From Agarivorans albus (GTDB taxonomy: Bacteria; Pseudomonadota; Gammaproteobacteria; Enterobacterales; Celerinatantimonadaceae), in the NCBI RefSeq assembly GCF_019670105.1, contig NZ_AP023032.1:1358972-1422971 (forward strand): DNA of 64,000 nt, written 5' to 3'. This document shows, piece by piece, positions 63,779 through 64,000 of this stretch. The notes beneath the pieces were generated by a model, which did no database searches, was not told where the DNA came from, and worked only from the letters and a program-made list of their open reading frames with translations. Numbering within the stretch: position 1 is the stretch's first letter; each line of letters opens with the position of its first letter. The position numbers and the translations under genes were made by a program.

Positions 63779-64000
<222 letters not shown>

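Overview
The window looks like part of a chromosome from a marine gammaproteobacterium of the Alteromonadales type, perhaps Agarivorans-like. This is judged from protein content and gene order alone. Many blocks follow the order known from E. coli, Vibrio and Shewanella: hda/yfgD/bepA, perM/bcp/gcvR/bamC, yffB/dapE, crr-ptsI-ptsH-cysK, cysZ facing smc-zipA-ligA, and gltX flanked by tRNA-Val and tRNA-Ala genes. There is no phage, transposase, integrase or CRISPR array. Both ends cut through genes: hda on the left and pta on the right.

Layout. 0-10.3 kb holds replication control (Hda), envelope assembly (BepA, BamC), PerM, Bcp, GcvR and a minus-strand yffB-dapE-peptidase operon. 10.3-17.5 kb holds an inverted-repeat element, the PTS operon, cysK, an HD-GYP protein and cysZ. 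17.6-25.1 kb holds smc-zipA-ligA and a FocA-type channel. 25.3-31.2 kb is accessory: an unrecognised 436-aa protein, a cytochrome c/DUF411 metal cluster, a solute-binding protein, a homocysteine methyltransferase-like protein and a glycosyltransferase-like protein. 31.2-32.4 kb is a tandem tRNA-Val array with five intact and four decayed copies, plus repeated terminator hairpins. 32.6-37 kb holds gltX, a STAS/PP2C partner-switching pair and two tRNA-Ala genes. 37.6-46 kb holds a NifU-like/GGGtGRT pair, DUF3626, a VOC protein, a TauE/LysR divergon and an amino-acid ABC transporter. 46-50.3 kb holds a DUF389 protein and a zinc cluster (Zur, MerC-like, CobW). 50.3-59.3 kb is mixed: an AT-rich patch with an ankyrin lipoprotein, two esterases, a DNA glycosylase, a TIGR01777 epimerase, FolM/FolK-like pterin genes, an AI-2E family protein and a methyltransferase. 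59.3-64 kb holds a split DUF1538 pair with a PII-like protein, a cluster of DnaA boxes, a DoxX protein, an ECF sigma factor with its membrane partner, and the end of pta.

The items most worth a second look are the decayed tRNA-Val/terminator repeats, the DnaA-box cluster at 61.2-61.4 kb, the DUF1538/PII operon, the NifU-like/GGGtGRT operon, and two inverted repeats upstream of ptsH. Functional statements rest on recognised families and visible motifs. No database search was run.
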